A DNA stretch of 64,000 bases from Nocardia sp. NBC_01730 (lineage in GTDB: Bacteria; Actinomycetota; Actinomycetes; Mycobacteriales; Mycobacteriaceae). Positions 1 through 9,074 of the stretch are shown here, piece by piece. The stretch is taken from NCBI RefSeq assembly GCF_035920445.1, contig NZ_CP109162.1, positions 3,968,001 to 4,032,000 on the forward strand, written 5' to 3'. A program made the translations under genes and the position numbers. How positions within the stretch are numbered: the stretch's first letter is position 1; each line of letters starts with the position of its first letter. The notes beneath the pieces were generated by a model. That model made no database searches and had not been told where the DNA came from. It saw nothing but the letters and a program-made list of their open reading frames with translations.

Positions 1-334
1 GCCACCGCGGGCGCGCAGTGTATCGGTAGATTATCGGCCGCCGATTGGCATTCGACCGCGAAAAGTCCTTGGCGAGCAGCTGGTCGCCCGCGCACTTCGG
101 CAGGGACAGGTGGCTCGACCGCTACCGAGATGTACTCCATTCGAACGTTTATCTCTTTTCGCCAAGCAAGCCGCGACAGATCCGCCCACGTCGCCTACTG
201 GGCAGCAGCCTGCCAGCGGTATCGGGTTCTCGCAACCCAGAGCCGAGCCTTCTCACCGAGCCGATCTTGTTGTATCCATCATCAGAAGCCGACCTCGGCG
301 AATACCACACCACTTTTCAGTCTTGGCCCACTTG

Positions 335-442
335 ATGTCCGCTCTCGGAGTATGCGGGATCGATCCGGTCGACCGGATCGTGTATCAGCCGGGGCAAACG
401 ACGCAGTGCGACTCGTTGCGCGCCGAGCGCTTGTCGGTGTGA
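335..442 (+). pseudogene. IS21-type IstA transposase fragment
   Basis: A 35-codon stretch ending at a TGA contains IDPVDRIVYQPGQTTQCD. This resembles the conserved block of IS21-family IstA proteins (VDPADRxVxxPGxxxQCDLWFP), which lies at the start of the DDE catalytic core. The expected LWFP after QCD is replaced by unrelated residues, and neither the N-terminal helix-turn-helix nor the rest of the core is present. I read it as a small decayed remnant. The call rests on one motif only, so it is tentative. Confidence 0.4.
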
Positions 443-471
443 GGAATCAGGAGATGCTTGACCATCCGTTA

Positions 472-1500
472 TCAGGACTTTCTTGACGAATCGTCGGATT
501 TAACGCCTGCGCCGGTGACTCGAAAGTGGGTGATGGGTTGGAGATTTCGTCTGGGCCGGACGGCGATCTCCTCGTCGCCGAGAAGGATGCGGTAGTGGGT
601 GTCCTCGATAACGACGGTGACGATCTGACCGCGGTAGCGGTGCCCCAGCTTGATGTTCTGCTTGGCAACCATGATGTTGCCGTGGGCGTGGACCTTGCGT
701 TGCGCGCGAAGCGATCCGGCGGGCAGCGGTGGGGGCGGCAGTGGCGTGGAGGGGGTGCGAGCCCCAGGGAGTCGGCTGATCCGATCGGCGGGGACGGGAC
801 AGGGCCAGGTACCGATCAGTGCGTTGTCGGCGATGGCGTGCGTGAGGTGACCATCGAGTCGCAGGATCACGCGTTCGCCTGCCCGGGCGACGCCGATGAG
901 GTGTGTGGTGTTGGCGATCGAGACGAGGCCGTCGCGGCCGATGGTGCGTTCGATCTCGATGGCCTCGCCGGGGCGGATCGGGGCGATGCCGGTGCCGGCG
1001 GTGCGGCGTAGGGCCAGGTGTGCGGGTTCGGGTCCGCCGGGGCGGGATCCGCGCATGGCCAGGTGCTGGAGGTCCTCGGTCAGCAGGCGGGATCCGAGGG
1101 TTCGGATCACCTCACCGTCGAGGCTGATGTGAATGCTGCGCAGATCGACCCAGACGGTGACGGTGCGCCCGACCATGCTGCGGTGGAGCGCGACGGTTTG
1201 GCGTCCGGATCGGATCTGGATGCTGCCGCTGGCGGGCACGCGTTCCTCGAATTCGACTGCTGCCGTGGAGATCACATAATTCCGTGGTGGCTCGATCACG
1301 CCGATGGTCAGCGATTCGGCCACCGGATCCGCTGAGGGCTCAATAGGGTCGAGGCGTGTCGGGCCGTTGGGGCGGAACCACATCGAGGGTGTCGCCATGT
1401 CGAGCACTTGGTGCGGGCGCCGGTGGTTGTAGGAGCGCCGACGGGGTTCGCAGTATCGCGGACACCACCACGAACCTGGAGTGGTCGCTCCACTACTCGC
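472..1500 (-). pseudogene. IS481-type transposase remnant with internal deletion
   Basis: The reverse strand keeps an open frame from about 1440 down to 472. It starts with YNHRRPHQVLDMATP, the signature that closes the DDE core of IS481/IS3-type transposases, and continues into the long C-terminal tail of actinobacterial IS481 transposases (GRTVTVWVDLRSIHI and RGQIVTVVIEDTHYRI). Just upstream, in a different frame, WSDHSRFVVVSAI matches the segment around the first catalytic aspartate, and an in-frame stop precedes it. The sequence between these two core segments is missing. A deletion plus frameshift has therefore removed the middle of the catalytic core, and the element cannot encode an active enzyme. 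No terminal inverted repeats were recognised. Confidence 0.65.
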
Positions 1501-2049
1501 TGAATTTTCCTGTGCAAGAACGGATAATCCGACCTCCTGGCCCTCCGGGAGTGCTCCCTTGGTTATGGGATTTGTTCTGTTGCAATACAAATCGTCATCC
1601 ACTCGTCAATGATCGACTCGAGTCTCGAACGTTCCCCAAGCGCCGACCGGGCTCGAGCCATTGCTGACCGATCCGCCACCACATCACTGGTTTTCGATCT
1701 CAGACACCGGAATCCGCCGCCAACGAAACGCGATCGGCGGCTGCGTGATCGCTTTCGTGTTTCGGATCAGGCCATCCGCGATTCCAGTGCGACTCTGTGG
1801 TCGTGCACCCATTGCTGGGCAGCGCGCACCGCAACGCCTGCACCGGAACTGGCCGCGCTGTGGTGCGGTCACCGAGAACTCGGTGATGAAACCCGGCTTG
1901 TCGCGTAACGGCAGACAGCGACGAAGGGTGATGGGTAGGAGTCATAGTCGGGAAAAATGTCGGATGCTCGACAGGTCGACCAGTTCGCGAAGGTAGGCCG
2001 CGTACCTGTTGATCAAGTCCGGGCGCGCGCTCACCGTGCCTGCCGGTCC

Positions 2050-2136
2050 GTTGTAGGTGGGGATGGAGAATGTGCGGCCGACGATCATATTGCTGAACGC
2101 GTCCAGGATCGCGCAGCAGTACACCTCGAACTCATT
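2050..2136 (-). pseudogene. IS3-type integrase-core fragment
   Basis: On the reverse strand EFEVYCCAILDAFSNMIVGRTF matches the first catalytic segment of IS3-family OrfB transposases (KVYCAVVLDxFSRRVVGWS), including the first aspartate. The reading frame continues about 35 codons beyond the match into sequence with no recognisable similarity and stops at 1942. The remaining catalytic residues and the terminal repeats are absent. It lies directly downstream of the kinase stop codon at 2160. Confidence 0.5.
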
Positions 2137-2159
2137 GTGAGTTCGCTGCGGTTTCTGGG

Positions 2160-4427
2160 TCAGTAGACGTAGACCACCGCGTTCTCACCGCCACTGCACG
2201 TGACGATCTGGCCTCTGGCCTGGCAATTCATCGTGTAGCTCTGGCCGGTGACCGGGCTGGTCGCCACCACTGCGCGTGACGCGTCGCGCGCGGCGCTCTG
2301 CGCCGGGCCGAGCTCGGCATAGGCCCTTCGCACTTCTTCGGCGAACGCACAGCTGGTCACGGCGGTGCCCGTGGCCGATTGGGTGAACGCACCGGGGACC
2401 GGCTGGCCCTGGCCGCACGGACTGGCGCCCGCGGGCAGCGTGACCGGTGTCGGCCTGGCCGAGGTGGACGTAACGGACGGAGCGGTGGACGAGCCGACCG
2501 GGGATCGGCCACCCGTGCTCGCCGTCGGCGCCACGGGCGCCTCGGATTCGCGGTCGGCGGAGGTCGCCGCGGAGCCGCCGGAGCCGAACACCTGCCAGCC
2601 GATCGCGCCGCCGATGGCGAGCACGGCGATGGCGAGCACGGCGACCATGATGGGCAGCGCGACGGAGCGGCCCCTGCGCGACGGATAGTAAGGGTCCTCG
2701 TCGTCCTCGTCGTAGCCGTGCCCCGGATCGTCGCGATGGGGCGGGTAGTCGCTACGCACCGGATAGTCGCCCTGCGGCGGGAAGTCGGTGCGCGCGGCAT
2801 GACCGTCCCGCACCGGATGCGTCGCCGGGGTCAGATACTCGGTCGGTGGCGAATAGTCCTGCGCGGCCGGGCCCTGCGGGCCGGGCGAGCTCGGTACGAG
2901 TACCCGATCCGCATACTGCCTGGTCTCCGGATAGTTCTCCACCCCGGGATGCGGTGGTGTCTCGGAGAACGCGGGATACGTCGATGTCTGCGAGTACGCC
3001 TGCGGCGGAGTCTCGGAATACTCCCGCACCGAGCGTTCGGAATACGCCTGCGAACCAAGCTCCGAATACGCCTCCGGCGAGATCTCGGAATCCGCCCGCG
3101 AACCGGACTCCGAATACGCCTCCGACGGGGACTCCGAATACCCCCGCGAACCGGACTCCGAATACGCCTCCGGCGAGGTCTCGGAGTACACCTGCGACGA
3201 CGCCTCCGAGTAGGCCCGCGGCGCGACCTCCGGATATCCCTGCGTCGGTGGCCCGGAATACGCCCGGAGCGGCGCGTGTCCCGCCGACTCCGCGTACGCC
3301 TGGGTCTCCGGGTACAGGTGCGCGTCCGGGAAGGGCCGCATCGGGGGCAGTCCTACCGCGGGCGTGTACGGCGCGGGTGCCCTGAGCGGCGTCGACGGTG
3401 GCCCGTCCGGCGAGGGAAGCGGCGTGAACTGGGTTTCCGTTGGCCGCACCACCGTCGGCGCGCTCGGATGGATTACCGCCGAAAGCGACAGCTCCCCCGT
3501 CGACTCCGGCGGTACCGCACCACGCACGGTCGGATCCCCGGGACGCTGAGCCGAGGCGGGTGCGCGCACCACCAGCGTCGGTGCGGCCGGTGCCGCCGCG
3601 CCGAGGGCGGCACGGGCGGCCCTGGCCAGCGCGGTCGCGGTCGGAAAGCGGTCGGCCGGGTCTTTGGCCATGCCGCGGTTGATCACCGCGTCCAACGCGG
3701 CCGGAATGCCGCTGCCCTGCGCGCTCGGTCGCGGCGGGGGATCGGAAAGATGCGATTTGATCAGCACATTCATGCTGGCCGCCGGAAACGGCGTTGCTCC
3801 GGTCAGGCATTCGTGCAGTACACAGGCCAGCGAGTAGATGTCCGCGCGCCCGGTCACCGGCCCGGCGTCGAAACGTTCCGGGGCCATATAGATGTAGGAG
3901 CCGATGGCCATGCCGACCAGGGTTACCGCGCTGTCGCCCTCGGTATGCGCGATGCCGAAATCGGCGAGGTAGGCGAAGTCCGAATCTGTGACCAGGATGT
4001 TCGCCGGTTTCACGTCGCGGTGCACCAGGTTGCCCGCGTGCGCGGCGTCCAGCGCGGAGGCGATCTGTTCGATGATGCCGACGGCGCGGGCGGGGCTCAG
4101 CGGCCCCTGGCCGCGCAGGATGGTGCGGAGGTCGACGCCGTGGACCAGCCGCATGTCGATGAACAGCACACCGTCGACCACGCCCCAGTCGTGGATCGGG
4201 ATGACGTGCGGCTCGGCGAGCCGCGCGGCAGCCTGCGACTCACGCCGGAAACGCACCTGGTACATCGGATCACTGGCGAGCTCTTCCGACAGCAGTTTGA
4301 CCGCGACCACCCGGTCTTTCACCGTGTCATAGGCCTCGTAGACCTCGCTCATACCCCCTTTGCCCAGCAACGACCGCAGTTCGTACGACCCGAACCGCGT
4401 CCCGGTTCTCGGCCCAGCTTCCTGCAC
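2160..4427 (-). CDS. Transmembrane Ser/Thr protein kinase, Pkn family
   Basis: This 755-residue eukaryotic-type Ser/Thr kinase probably phosphorylates cytoplasmic targets in response to an envelope signal. The kinase domain covers about residues 10-275, with glycine loop GKGGMSEVY, ATP-binding Lys44, catalytic loop HRDVKPAN (Asp138), DFG at 156-158 and APE at 182-184. A long proline-rich juxtamembrane linker follows. About residues 396-489 are a degenerate array of EAYSESGS-like units (Tyr-Ser-Glu rich). A single membrane span sits near 588-613. The extracytoplasmic C-terminus of about 140 residues has three cysteines and no PASTA repeats. The GTG start has GGAGG seven bases upstream. The two-component system at 4.5-6.5 kb follows on the same strand but is separated by a gap. 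Its signal and substrates are unknown. Confidence 0.93.
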   Translation of the reverse strand: MQEAGPRTGTRFGSYELRSLLGKGGMSEVYEAYDTVKDRVVAVKLLSEELASDPMYQVRFRRESQAAARLAEPHVIPIHDWGVVDGVLFIDMRLVHGVDLRTILRGQGPLSPARAVGIIEQIASALDAAHAGNLVHRDVKPANILVTDSDFAYLADFGIAHTEGDSAVTLVGMAIGSYIYMAPERFDAGPVTGRADIYSLACVLHECLTGATPFPAASMNVLIKSHLSDPPPRPSAQGSGIPAALDAVINRGMAKDPADRFPTATALARAARAALGAAAPAAPTLVVRAPASAQRPGDPTVRGAVPPESTGELSLSAVIHPSAPTVVRPTETQFTPLPSPDGPPSTPLRAPAPYTPAVGLPPMRPFPDAHLYPETQAYAESAGHAPLRAYSGPPTQGYPEVAPRAYSEASSQVYSETSPEAYSESGSRGYSESPSEAYSESGSRADSEISPEAYSELGSQAYSERSVREYSETPPQAYSQTSTYPAFSETPPHPGVENYPETRQYADRVLVPSSPGPQGPAAQDYSPPTEYLTPATHPVRDGHAARTDFPPQGDYPVRSDYPPHRDDPGHGYDEDDEDPYYPSRRGRSVALPIMVAVLAIAVLAIGGAIGWQVFGSGGSAATSADRESEAPVAPTASTGGRSPVGSSTAPSVTSTSARPTPVTLPAGASPCGQGQPVPGAFTQSATGTAVTSCAFAEEVRRAYAELGPAQSAARDASRAVVATSPVTGQSYTMNCQARGQIVTCSGGENAVVYVY

Positions 4428-4497
4428 TCGTCATCCTCCACATCTCAGGCGGGGACCACACACCAGAATCACGCGATTCGCGACCGGAGCCTGCCCG

Positions 4498-5193
4498 TCA
4501 CAGAGTGGATTCTCCGGGTGTCACCACCCCGTGGTCAAACGCGAACACGATCGCCGCAGCTCGATCCCGCAGCTCGAGCTTGCCGAATATATGTCCGACA
4601 TGGCTTTTCACGGTAACTTCCGAGATGCCGAGTTCGCGGGCGATCTCGGCATTCACCCTGCCGCGCCCGATCAGCTCGAGCACTTCGTACTCGCGGGCGG
4701 TCAGCTCGGAGAGACGAGCGTCGGACCTGGTGCGCAGCGGGCGCACCGTTCGGTAGGCCGACAGCACACGACCGGTGACCGACGGATCCAACCAGGCGCC
4801 GCCGCCCGCGACCGTCCGCACCGCGCGGATGAGGTCCTCGGCGGGTGAGTCCTTGAGGATGAATCCCGCCGCGCCCGCCCGCAGCGCACCGGACAGCAGC
4901 TGGTCGTCGTCGAAGGTGGTGAGCACCAGCACCGGCGGAGCGGCGTCGTGGGTCCGCAGCGCCCGGGTGGCGTCGATGCCGCCGACCCGTTTCATGCGGA
5001 GATCCATCAGCACCACATCGGGGCGGGACTCCGAGACGGCGGCGGGCACCTCGTCACCGTCGGCGCATTCGGTCAGCACGAATCCGTCGCGGCGGCGCAG
5101 GATGCGCCGCAGCCCGCCGCGCACGAGCTCCTGGTCGTCCACTACGAGCACGGCGACGGCATCCGCGCCGGTCGCGGGCGATGTCGCGGTCAC
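4498..5193 (-). CDS. NarL/FixJ-family response regulator
   Basis: The product of 231 residues has an N-terminal receiver domain (acidic VVDDQ, phospho-acceptor Asp in DVVLMDLRM, Lys in FILKDSPAEDL) and a C-terminal LuxR-type helix-turn-helix (LTAREYEVLELIGRGRVNAEIARELGISEVTVKSHV). It binds DNA after phosphorylation by the kinase encoded just upstream. The GTG start overlaps the kinase stop as GTGA, so the pair is translationally coupled. The open frame continues far upstream without a stop, but that part is antiparallel shadow of the kinase. The target genes cannot be told from sequence. Confidence 0.93.
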   Translation of the reverse strand: MTATSPATGADAVAVLVVDDQELVRGGLRRILRRRDGFVLTECADGDEVPAAVSESRPDVVLMDLRMKRVGGIDATRALRTHDAAPPVLVLTTFDDDQLLSGALRAGAAGFILKDSPAEDLIRAVRTVAGGGAWLDPSVTGRVLSAYRTVRPLRTRSDARLSELTAREYEVLELIGRGRVNAEIARELGISEVTVKSHVGHIFGKLELRDRAAAIVFAFDHGVVTPGESTL

Positions 5194-6512
5194 GAACCCT
5201 CCCGTGCTGTCGTCGAGTCGCCATGCACGATGCCGGGCAGCAACGGGCAGGACGATCCGCTCCGGCCGGGCGCCAATGGGATACCGGCGCGCACCGCCCA
5301 GCCCTCGTCGAACGGGCCGACCGTCATGCGGCCGCCGAGCAGTTCGGCACGCTGCCGCATACCGGTCACCCCCATGCCCGCTCCTCGCTGCGCGGGCAGC
5401 CCGGCAGGCAGCCTGTTCTCCACCGTCAGTGTCACCTCGGTCGCGTCCACCGCGAGTCGCACCGCCGCGGATGCGCCGTGACCGTGTTTGACAACGTTCG
5501 CCAACGACTCCTGCCCGATCCGGTACAGCGCGAGTCCGACCGCGGGCGACACGACGCCGAGGTCGCCGTCGCACTCGTAGCGCACATCCAGCCCGGCCCG
5601 CACGAAATCGCCGACCAGATCCTCGATGTCCTCCACGCCCGGCTCCGGGACCATCTTCCCCGGCCGCGCGTCGAGCAGCCCGACGGTGCGGCGGATATCG
5701 GCCATGGCCTGCCTGCCGAGCCGCTCGGCATCGGTCAGCGCCTCCACCGCCTCGTCGACGTCGCGGTCGGTCTGCAGCGCGTGTCGCGCCGCGGTGAGAT
5801 GCAAGAGGGTGACGCTCAGCGAGTGCGCGATCACATCGTGCACCTCGCGAGCGATCCGGCGGCGCTCCTCGTCGGCGGCCTGCGCCGCGCGGATCTTCTG
5901 GTAGCCGCGCTCCTGATAGAGGAAGCGGCGCTGATATTGCAGCATCAGCCCGGCCATCCAGCCGAACGCGACGCCGACCAGATACGTCGGCAGCCCCTCC
6001 GGCATGTGACCGATCAAGTCGAACGCCACCAGCTGCAGCATCATCGCGAGCGTGACCGGGACGCTGACCCGTTTCGGCGCGATCGCCGCCACCTCCCCCG
6101 CGGCCGCTACCAGCACGAACGGCGCGAAGTCGCCGGCGACCGGCTGGGCGAGGAACAACGCCTCGGCCGACATCGCCAGTAGTCCGAGCAGCAGCGGCCG
6201 CGGCATCACGCCGAGGAACGCGTACAACGGACCGAAGGCGTAGGTCAGCAGTACCGCGACGATCGGGAGCACGGTCGGGAAGTAGTCGTGTCGCTGCACC
6301 GCGGCCGCGACCGCGACGACGAGCACGGCGAGGTCGACGCTGATGATGATCGACGGCGGGTAGTCGAACGGCAACTGCTCGACGTTGCGCCGGAACGCGG
6401 CCACCGGATCGCGTCCGAATTCGGCACACCGCTGCCTGCTACGCAGCAGTGCGGCCCGCACGCGCCCCGGCCACGTACCGACAGCCTGATCGGAGACGCC
6501 GGTCACACCCAT
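5190..6512 (-). CDS. Sensor histidine kinase, NarX/DesK type
   Basis: This membrane histidine kinase of 440 residues belongs to the HisKA_3 class. About six hydrophobic segments occupy roughly residues 55-190 with almost no extracytoplasmic loops, which suggests it senses membrane or intramembrane cues. The dimerisation box REVHDVIAHSLSVTLLH carries the phospho-His. The ATP-binding region (LALYRIGQESLANVVKHG, then RGAGMGVTGMRQRAELLGG) is complete. It passes phosphate to the NarL regulator that it overlaps by 4 bp. The opposite neighbour at 6670 is transcribed divergently from a 157-bp spacer. Confidence 0.92.
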   Translation of the reverse strand: MGVTGVSDQAVGTWPGRVRAALLRSRQRCAEFGRDPVAAFRRNVEQLPFDYPPSIIISVDLAVLVVAVAAAVQRHDYFPTVLPIVAVLLTYAFGPLYAFLGVMPRPLLLGLLAMSAEALFLAQPVAGDFAPFVLVAAAGEVAAIAPKRVSVPVTLAMMLQLVAFDLIGHMPEGLPTYLVGVAFGWMAGLMLQYQRRFLYQERGYQKIRAAQAADEERRRIAREVHDVIAHSLSVTLLHLTAARHALQTDRDVDEAVEALTDAERLGRQAMADIRRTVGLLDARPGKMVPEPGVEDIEDLVGDFVRAGLDVRYECDGDLGVVSPAVGLALYRIGQESLANVVKHGHGASAAVRLAVDATEVTLTVENRLPAGLPAQRGAGMGVTGMRQRAELLGGRMTVGPFDEGWAVRAGIPLAPGRSGSSCPLLPGIVHGDSTTAREGS

Positions 6513-6669
6513 TCTGTAAGGCTAGCCGCCCTGTCCGGCCCGTACATCGTCCCGCGAGCGGGCCGCTCCTCCTACCGTGGTCGGAGAAGTATTCGGGTCC
6601 CCGGCACGACGACACCCGACCATCGCGTCCGTAGCGTGAGCTGTAGTCCACCGAAGGAAGGCGATGGCC

Positions 6670-6990
6670 ATGACCTGGGAAGATCAGCACGCTCGCACCG
6701 ACATCATGCATACCGTCCTCCGCCGAGCGGCGGCCGATCCGGCCGGTCCCGACCTGTTCGCCGGGATACCGGATCTGGAGCGACTGTTCGGTGGCGAAGA
6801 GGGACTGCTGCTCGCGCTGCGCTATCGGTGGAACATCCATCTCGACGCCAAGCTGGACCAGGCGCTGGCCCAAGGCCAGGATGCGGTGGAGGCGTATCTC
6901 GAGCTGGCCGCCGAGCAGCCGGTGCTGCGCGCGGTACTCGACGCGCAGTATCGTCGCCGCCACCGCGCGTTGGAGGCTATGGCGCGGTAG
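6670..6990 (+). CDS. Small helical protein of unknown function
   Basis: The product is 106 residues, acidic to neutral and predicted almost entirely alpha-helical (DLERLFGGEEGLLLALRYRWNIHLDAKLDQALAQ), with no signal peptide and no membrane segment. I do not recognise the family. Two in-frame ATGs lie at 6664 and 6670. The purine-rich SD GGAAGG is 2 bases from the first and 8 from the second, so I chose 6670. It is transcribed divergently from the histidine kinase and convergently with the kinase gene at 7012. Confidence 0.75.
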   Translation: MTWEDQHARTDIMHTVLRRAAADPAGPDLFAGIPDLERLFGGEEGLLLALRYRWNIHLDAKLDQALAQGQDAVEAYLELAAEQPVLRAVLDAQYRRRHRALEAMAR

Positions 6991-7011
6991 CGGTCGATTG
7001 AGCGCCGTGGC

Positions 7012-8808
7012 CTACAGCGGCAGGCCGGTGAACCACGCCTTGAATTTCGGGGTGGTCAGACCGAATCCGGAGCTGGGCATGCTGTCGGTGAGCGTCACCT
7101 TGGCATACAGCAGGTAACTCGACCGGGCCGGGTCGGCGCGGAAATCGATGACGAGGTAGCCGTCCGGGAGCCCGCTGGATCTCCGCTGCCACCGGTAGGT
7201 CGAGTACGAATTCCCGTTGTTCGGTTCCGTTCCCGCGGTGTTCGACGGCAGATCACGCACCGCTGCCTGCGCGTCCTGTGGCGACTCGAACGCGATGACG
7301 ACGTAGTCGGGCTCGTTGATCGGCGTGCCCCAGCAGTTCCACGCCGTCGCCCATTTCAGGAAGTCTGGCACGTCGGAGTCGCTGGACACCTTGCCGCCGT
7401 TGTCGGCGGTGTCGAGGAAGCACGTCTTGTCGCGGTACCCAGGGCCGGAACCGATGTTGTGTCTGACGTCGACGCCCTGCGGCAACAGCTTCGGGAACGC
7501 CTTGGCGAGCGTGCCGGGATCAGCAGGTCCCTGCGGTGCCTTGGTGGCGATGTCGAAGGGGGACGAGGGATTCGACGACCCGAACTCGGCGATGGCGATC
7601 CCGGCTGCGACGAGCAGGACCACGACGATCAGGACGATGACCACGATCAAGCCGGTGTTCGAGCGTCGTTCGGGCCGATAGCCGGGCGGCCGGTGCGGCG
7701 GATAGCCCATCTGCGGCGAAGCGCTCGATGGAATGGGCTGTGCCGCATTGTAATTCGGCGGCGGTACGGAATATCCCTCGGATGCCGGGAACTGTTGTCC
7801 GCCAGTGGGATTCGGTGCGTACTGCGGCGGCACGGGGTAGGCGGGGCCGGACGCCGCGGCGACGTAGGTCGGCGGACTCGACACCGGTCCTGGATACGCC
7901 GGATTCACCTGCGACGGCTGCGCGACCACCGTCGGTGCGGGCTGCGATGGGTACGGCGACACAGGCAGCGCGGGCGCGGTCAGCGCCTGCCGTGCGGCCG
8001 TGACGAATTCGACGCAGGACGGGTACCGCTCGTCGGGACGCTTCGCCATCGCCTTCGAGATCACCGCGTCGAGTGCGGGTGAAAGACCCGCGCGTCTGGC
8101 CGCGACCGAGGGCGGAGGCACCTGGAGATGGCCGCGGATGATCTCGGCCGGTGCGGGGGAATCGAACGGGCCGACGCCGGTCAGCAACCAGTACAGCGCG
8201 CACGCAAGCGAGTACTGGTCGGAGCGGTGATCCAAATGCGCGCCGGTCATCTGCTCCGGCGAGGCATAGGCGAGCGTCGCGGTGAACATGCCGGTCTGGG
8301 TCAGATGCGTGGAATCCTCACGCAGCCGGGCGATTCCGAAGTCGGTGAGGAAGACGCGTTCGCCGTGCCCGCCCACCGCGCGGGCCAGCATGATGTTCGC
8401 GGGCTTCACGTCCCGGTGCAACACACCCATCCCGTGCGCGTAATCCAGTGCCGCCGCGACACCCTCGACGATCTGCACGGCCCGCTCCGGCGGCAGGCTC
8501 TGCGGGTTCACCGTCGCGGCGTCGGCGCCGTCCACGTACTGCATGGAGATCCACAGCTGCTCGTCCTCGGTACCGCGGTCGTAGACCGCAACGATATTCG
8601 GATGATCCAACTGCGCAGCCAGATCCGCCTCTCGCTCGAACCGCGCCCTGACCTCGATGTCGGTGAACAGCTCCCGGTTGAGCAGCTTGAGTGCCGTCTG
8701 CCGGGGCAACCTGGGGTGGCGGGCCAGGTACACCGATCCCATGCCACCCTGTCCGAGCAGCTTCTCGATGGTGAACCCGGCGAACACCGCACCGCTGTCG
8801 AGCAACAC
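7012..8808 (-). CDS. Transmembrane Ser/Thr protein kinase
   Basis: This second Pkn-type kinase has 598 residues from the GTG at 8808. The kinase domain spans about 10-280, with GQGGMGSVY, Lys41, HRDVKPANIM (catalytic Asp133), DFG 156-158 and SPEQM in the activation segment. A Pro/Tyr/Gln-rich linker leads to one membrane span near 381-406. The extracytoplasmic domain of about 190 residues has two cysteines (KTCFLDT, AWNCWGT) that could form a disulfide, and no PASTA repeat. The open frame extends to 8958, but the upstream part is arginine-rich with no SD, while GAAGGGGG sits directly before the chosen start. The divergent neighbour is a cell-envelope lipoprotein. Confidence 0.92.
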   Translation of the reverse strand: MLLDSGAVFAGFTIEKLLGQGGMGSVYLARHPRLPRQTALKLLNRELFTDIEVRARFEREADLAAQLDHPNIVAVYDRGTEDEQLWISMQYVDGADAATVNPQSLPPERAVQIVEGVAAALDYAHGMGVLHRDVKPANIMLARAVGGHGERVFLTDFGIARLREDSTHLTQTGMFTATLAYASPEQMTGAHLDHRSDQYSLACALYWLLTGVGPFDSPAPAEIIRGHLQVPPPSVAARRAGLSPALDAVISKAMAKRPDERYPSCVEFVTAARQALTAPALPVSPYPSQPAPTVVAQPSQVNPAYPGPVSSPPTYVAAASGPAYPVPPQYAPNPTGGQQFPASEGYSVPPPNYNAAQPIPSSASPQMGYPPHRPPGYRPERRSNTGLIVVIVLIVVVLLVAAGIAIAEFGSSNPSSPFDIATKAPQGPADPGTLAKAFPKLLPQGVDVRHNIGSGPGYRDKTCFLDTADNGGKVSSDSDVPDFLKWATAWNCWGTPINEPDYVVIAFESPQDAQAAVRDLPSNTAGTEPNNGNSYSTYRWQRRSSGLPDGYLVIDFRADPARSSYLLYAKVTLTDSMPSSGFGLTTPKFKAWFTGLPL

Positions 8809-8832
8809 GCCCCCTTCAGGTGACCGCGGCGG

Positions 8833-8901
8833 CCGGACGCGGGCGTCCGGGCGCTCCCTACAGATCCTGGAGCCTACCGGGTGACGCCGTGGCCACGGCG
8901 T
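8833..8901. promoter_or_regulatory. Two palindromes in the kinase/lipoprotein divergent spacer
   Basis: Two inverted repeats occur in the 266-bp spacer. CCGGACGC-GG-GCGTCCGG lies at 8833-8850, 25 to 42 nt upstream of the kinase start. The perfect 18-mer ACGCCGTGGCCACGGCGT is at 8884-8901. They could be operators or mRNA hairpins; the sequence alone does not say which. Confidence 0.5.
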
Positions 8902-9074
8902 TTCGAATTCTCTGCGAAGATCCGCAAAACTGTGTACGAGACATCCTCGTCGCGACACCGTCCCCGTTGTGCGGCAATGATGTCTCCTGTCTGGTCACCG
9001 ACCGGACGGGCACGATGAGCTATTGCACCGCCGACGAACAGCGAGCACGCGTCACTGGTGGTGGGGAGGACTCG

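Larger units (their letters stand above)
1..2159. other. Degenerate region with insertion-sequence scraps
   Basis: No intact gene is visible in these 2.1 kb. Open frames are short and overlap in several frames. Three stretches look like pieces of different transposase families and are listed separately (335-442, 472-1500, 2050-2136). Between about 1500 and 2050, and before 335, I can assign nothing with confidence. The end abuts the stop codon of the kinase gene at 2160, so the scraps reach right up to a functional gene. Confidence 0.6.

Noticed and set aside
1684..1945. Short reverse-strand frames as genes
   Set aside because: They overlap in several frames, have no SD and no recognisable family; treated as decayed DNA.
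2379..4616. 745-codon open frame on the + strand across the kinase gene
   Set aside because: It is antisense to a clear kinase, Arg/Gly-rich, and matches no domain; it is a GC-codon shadow.
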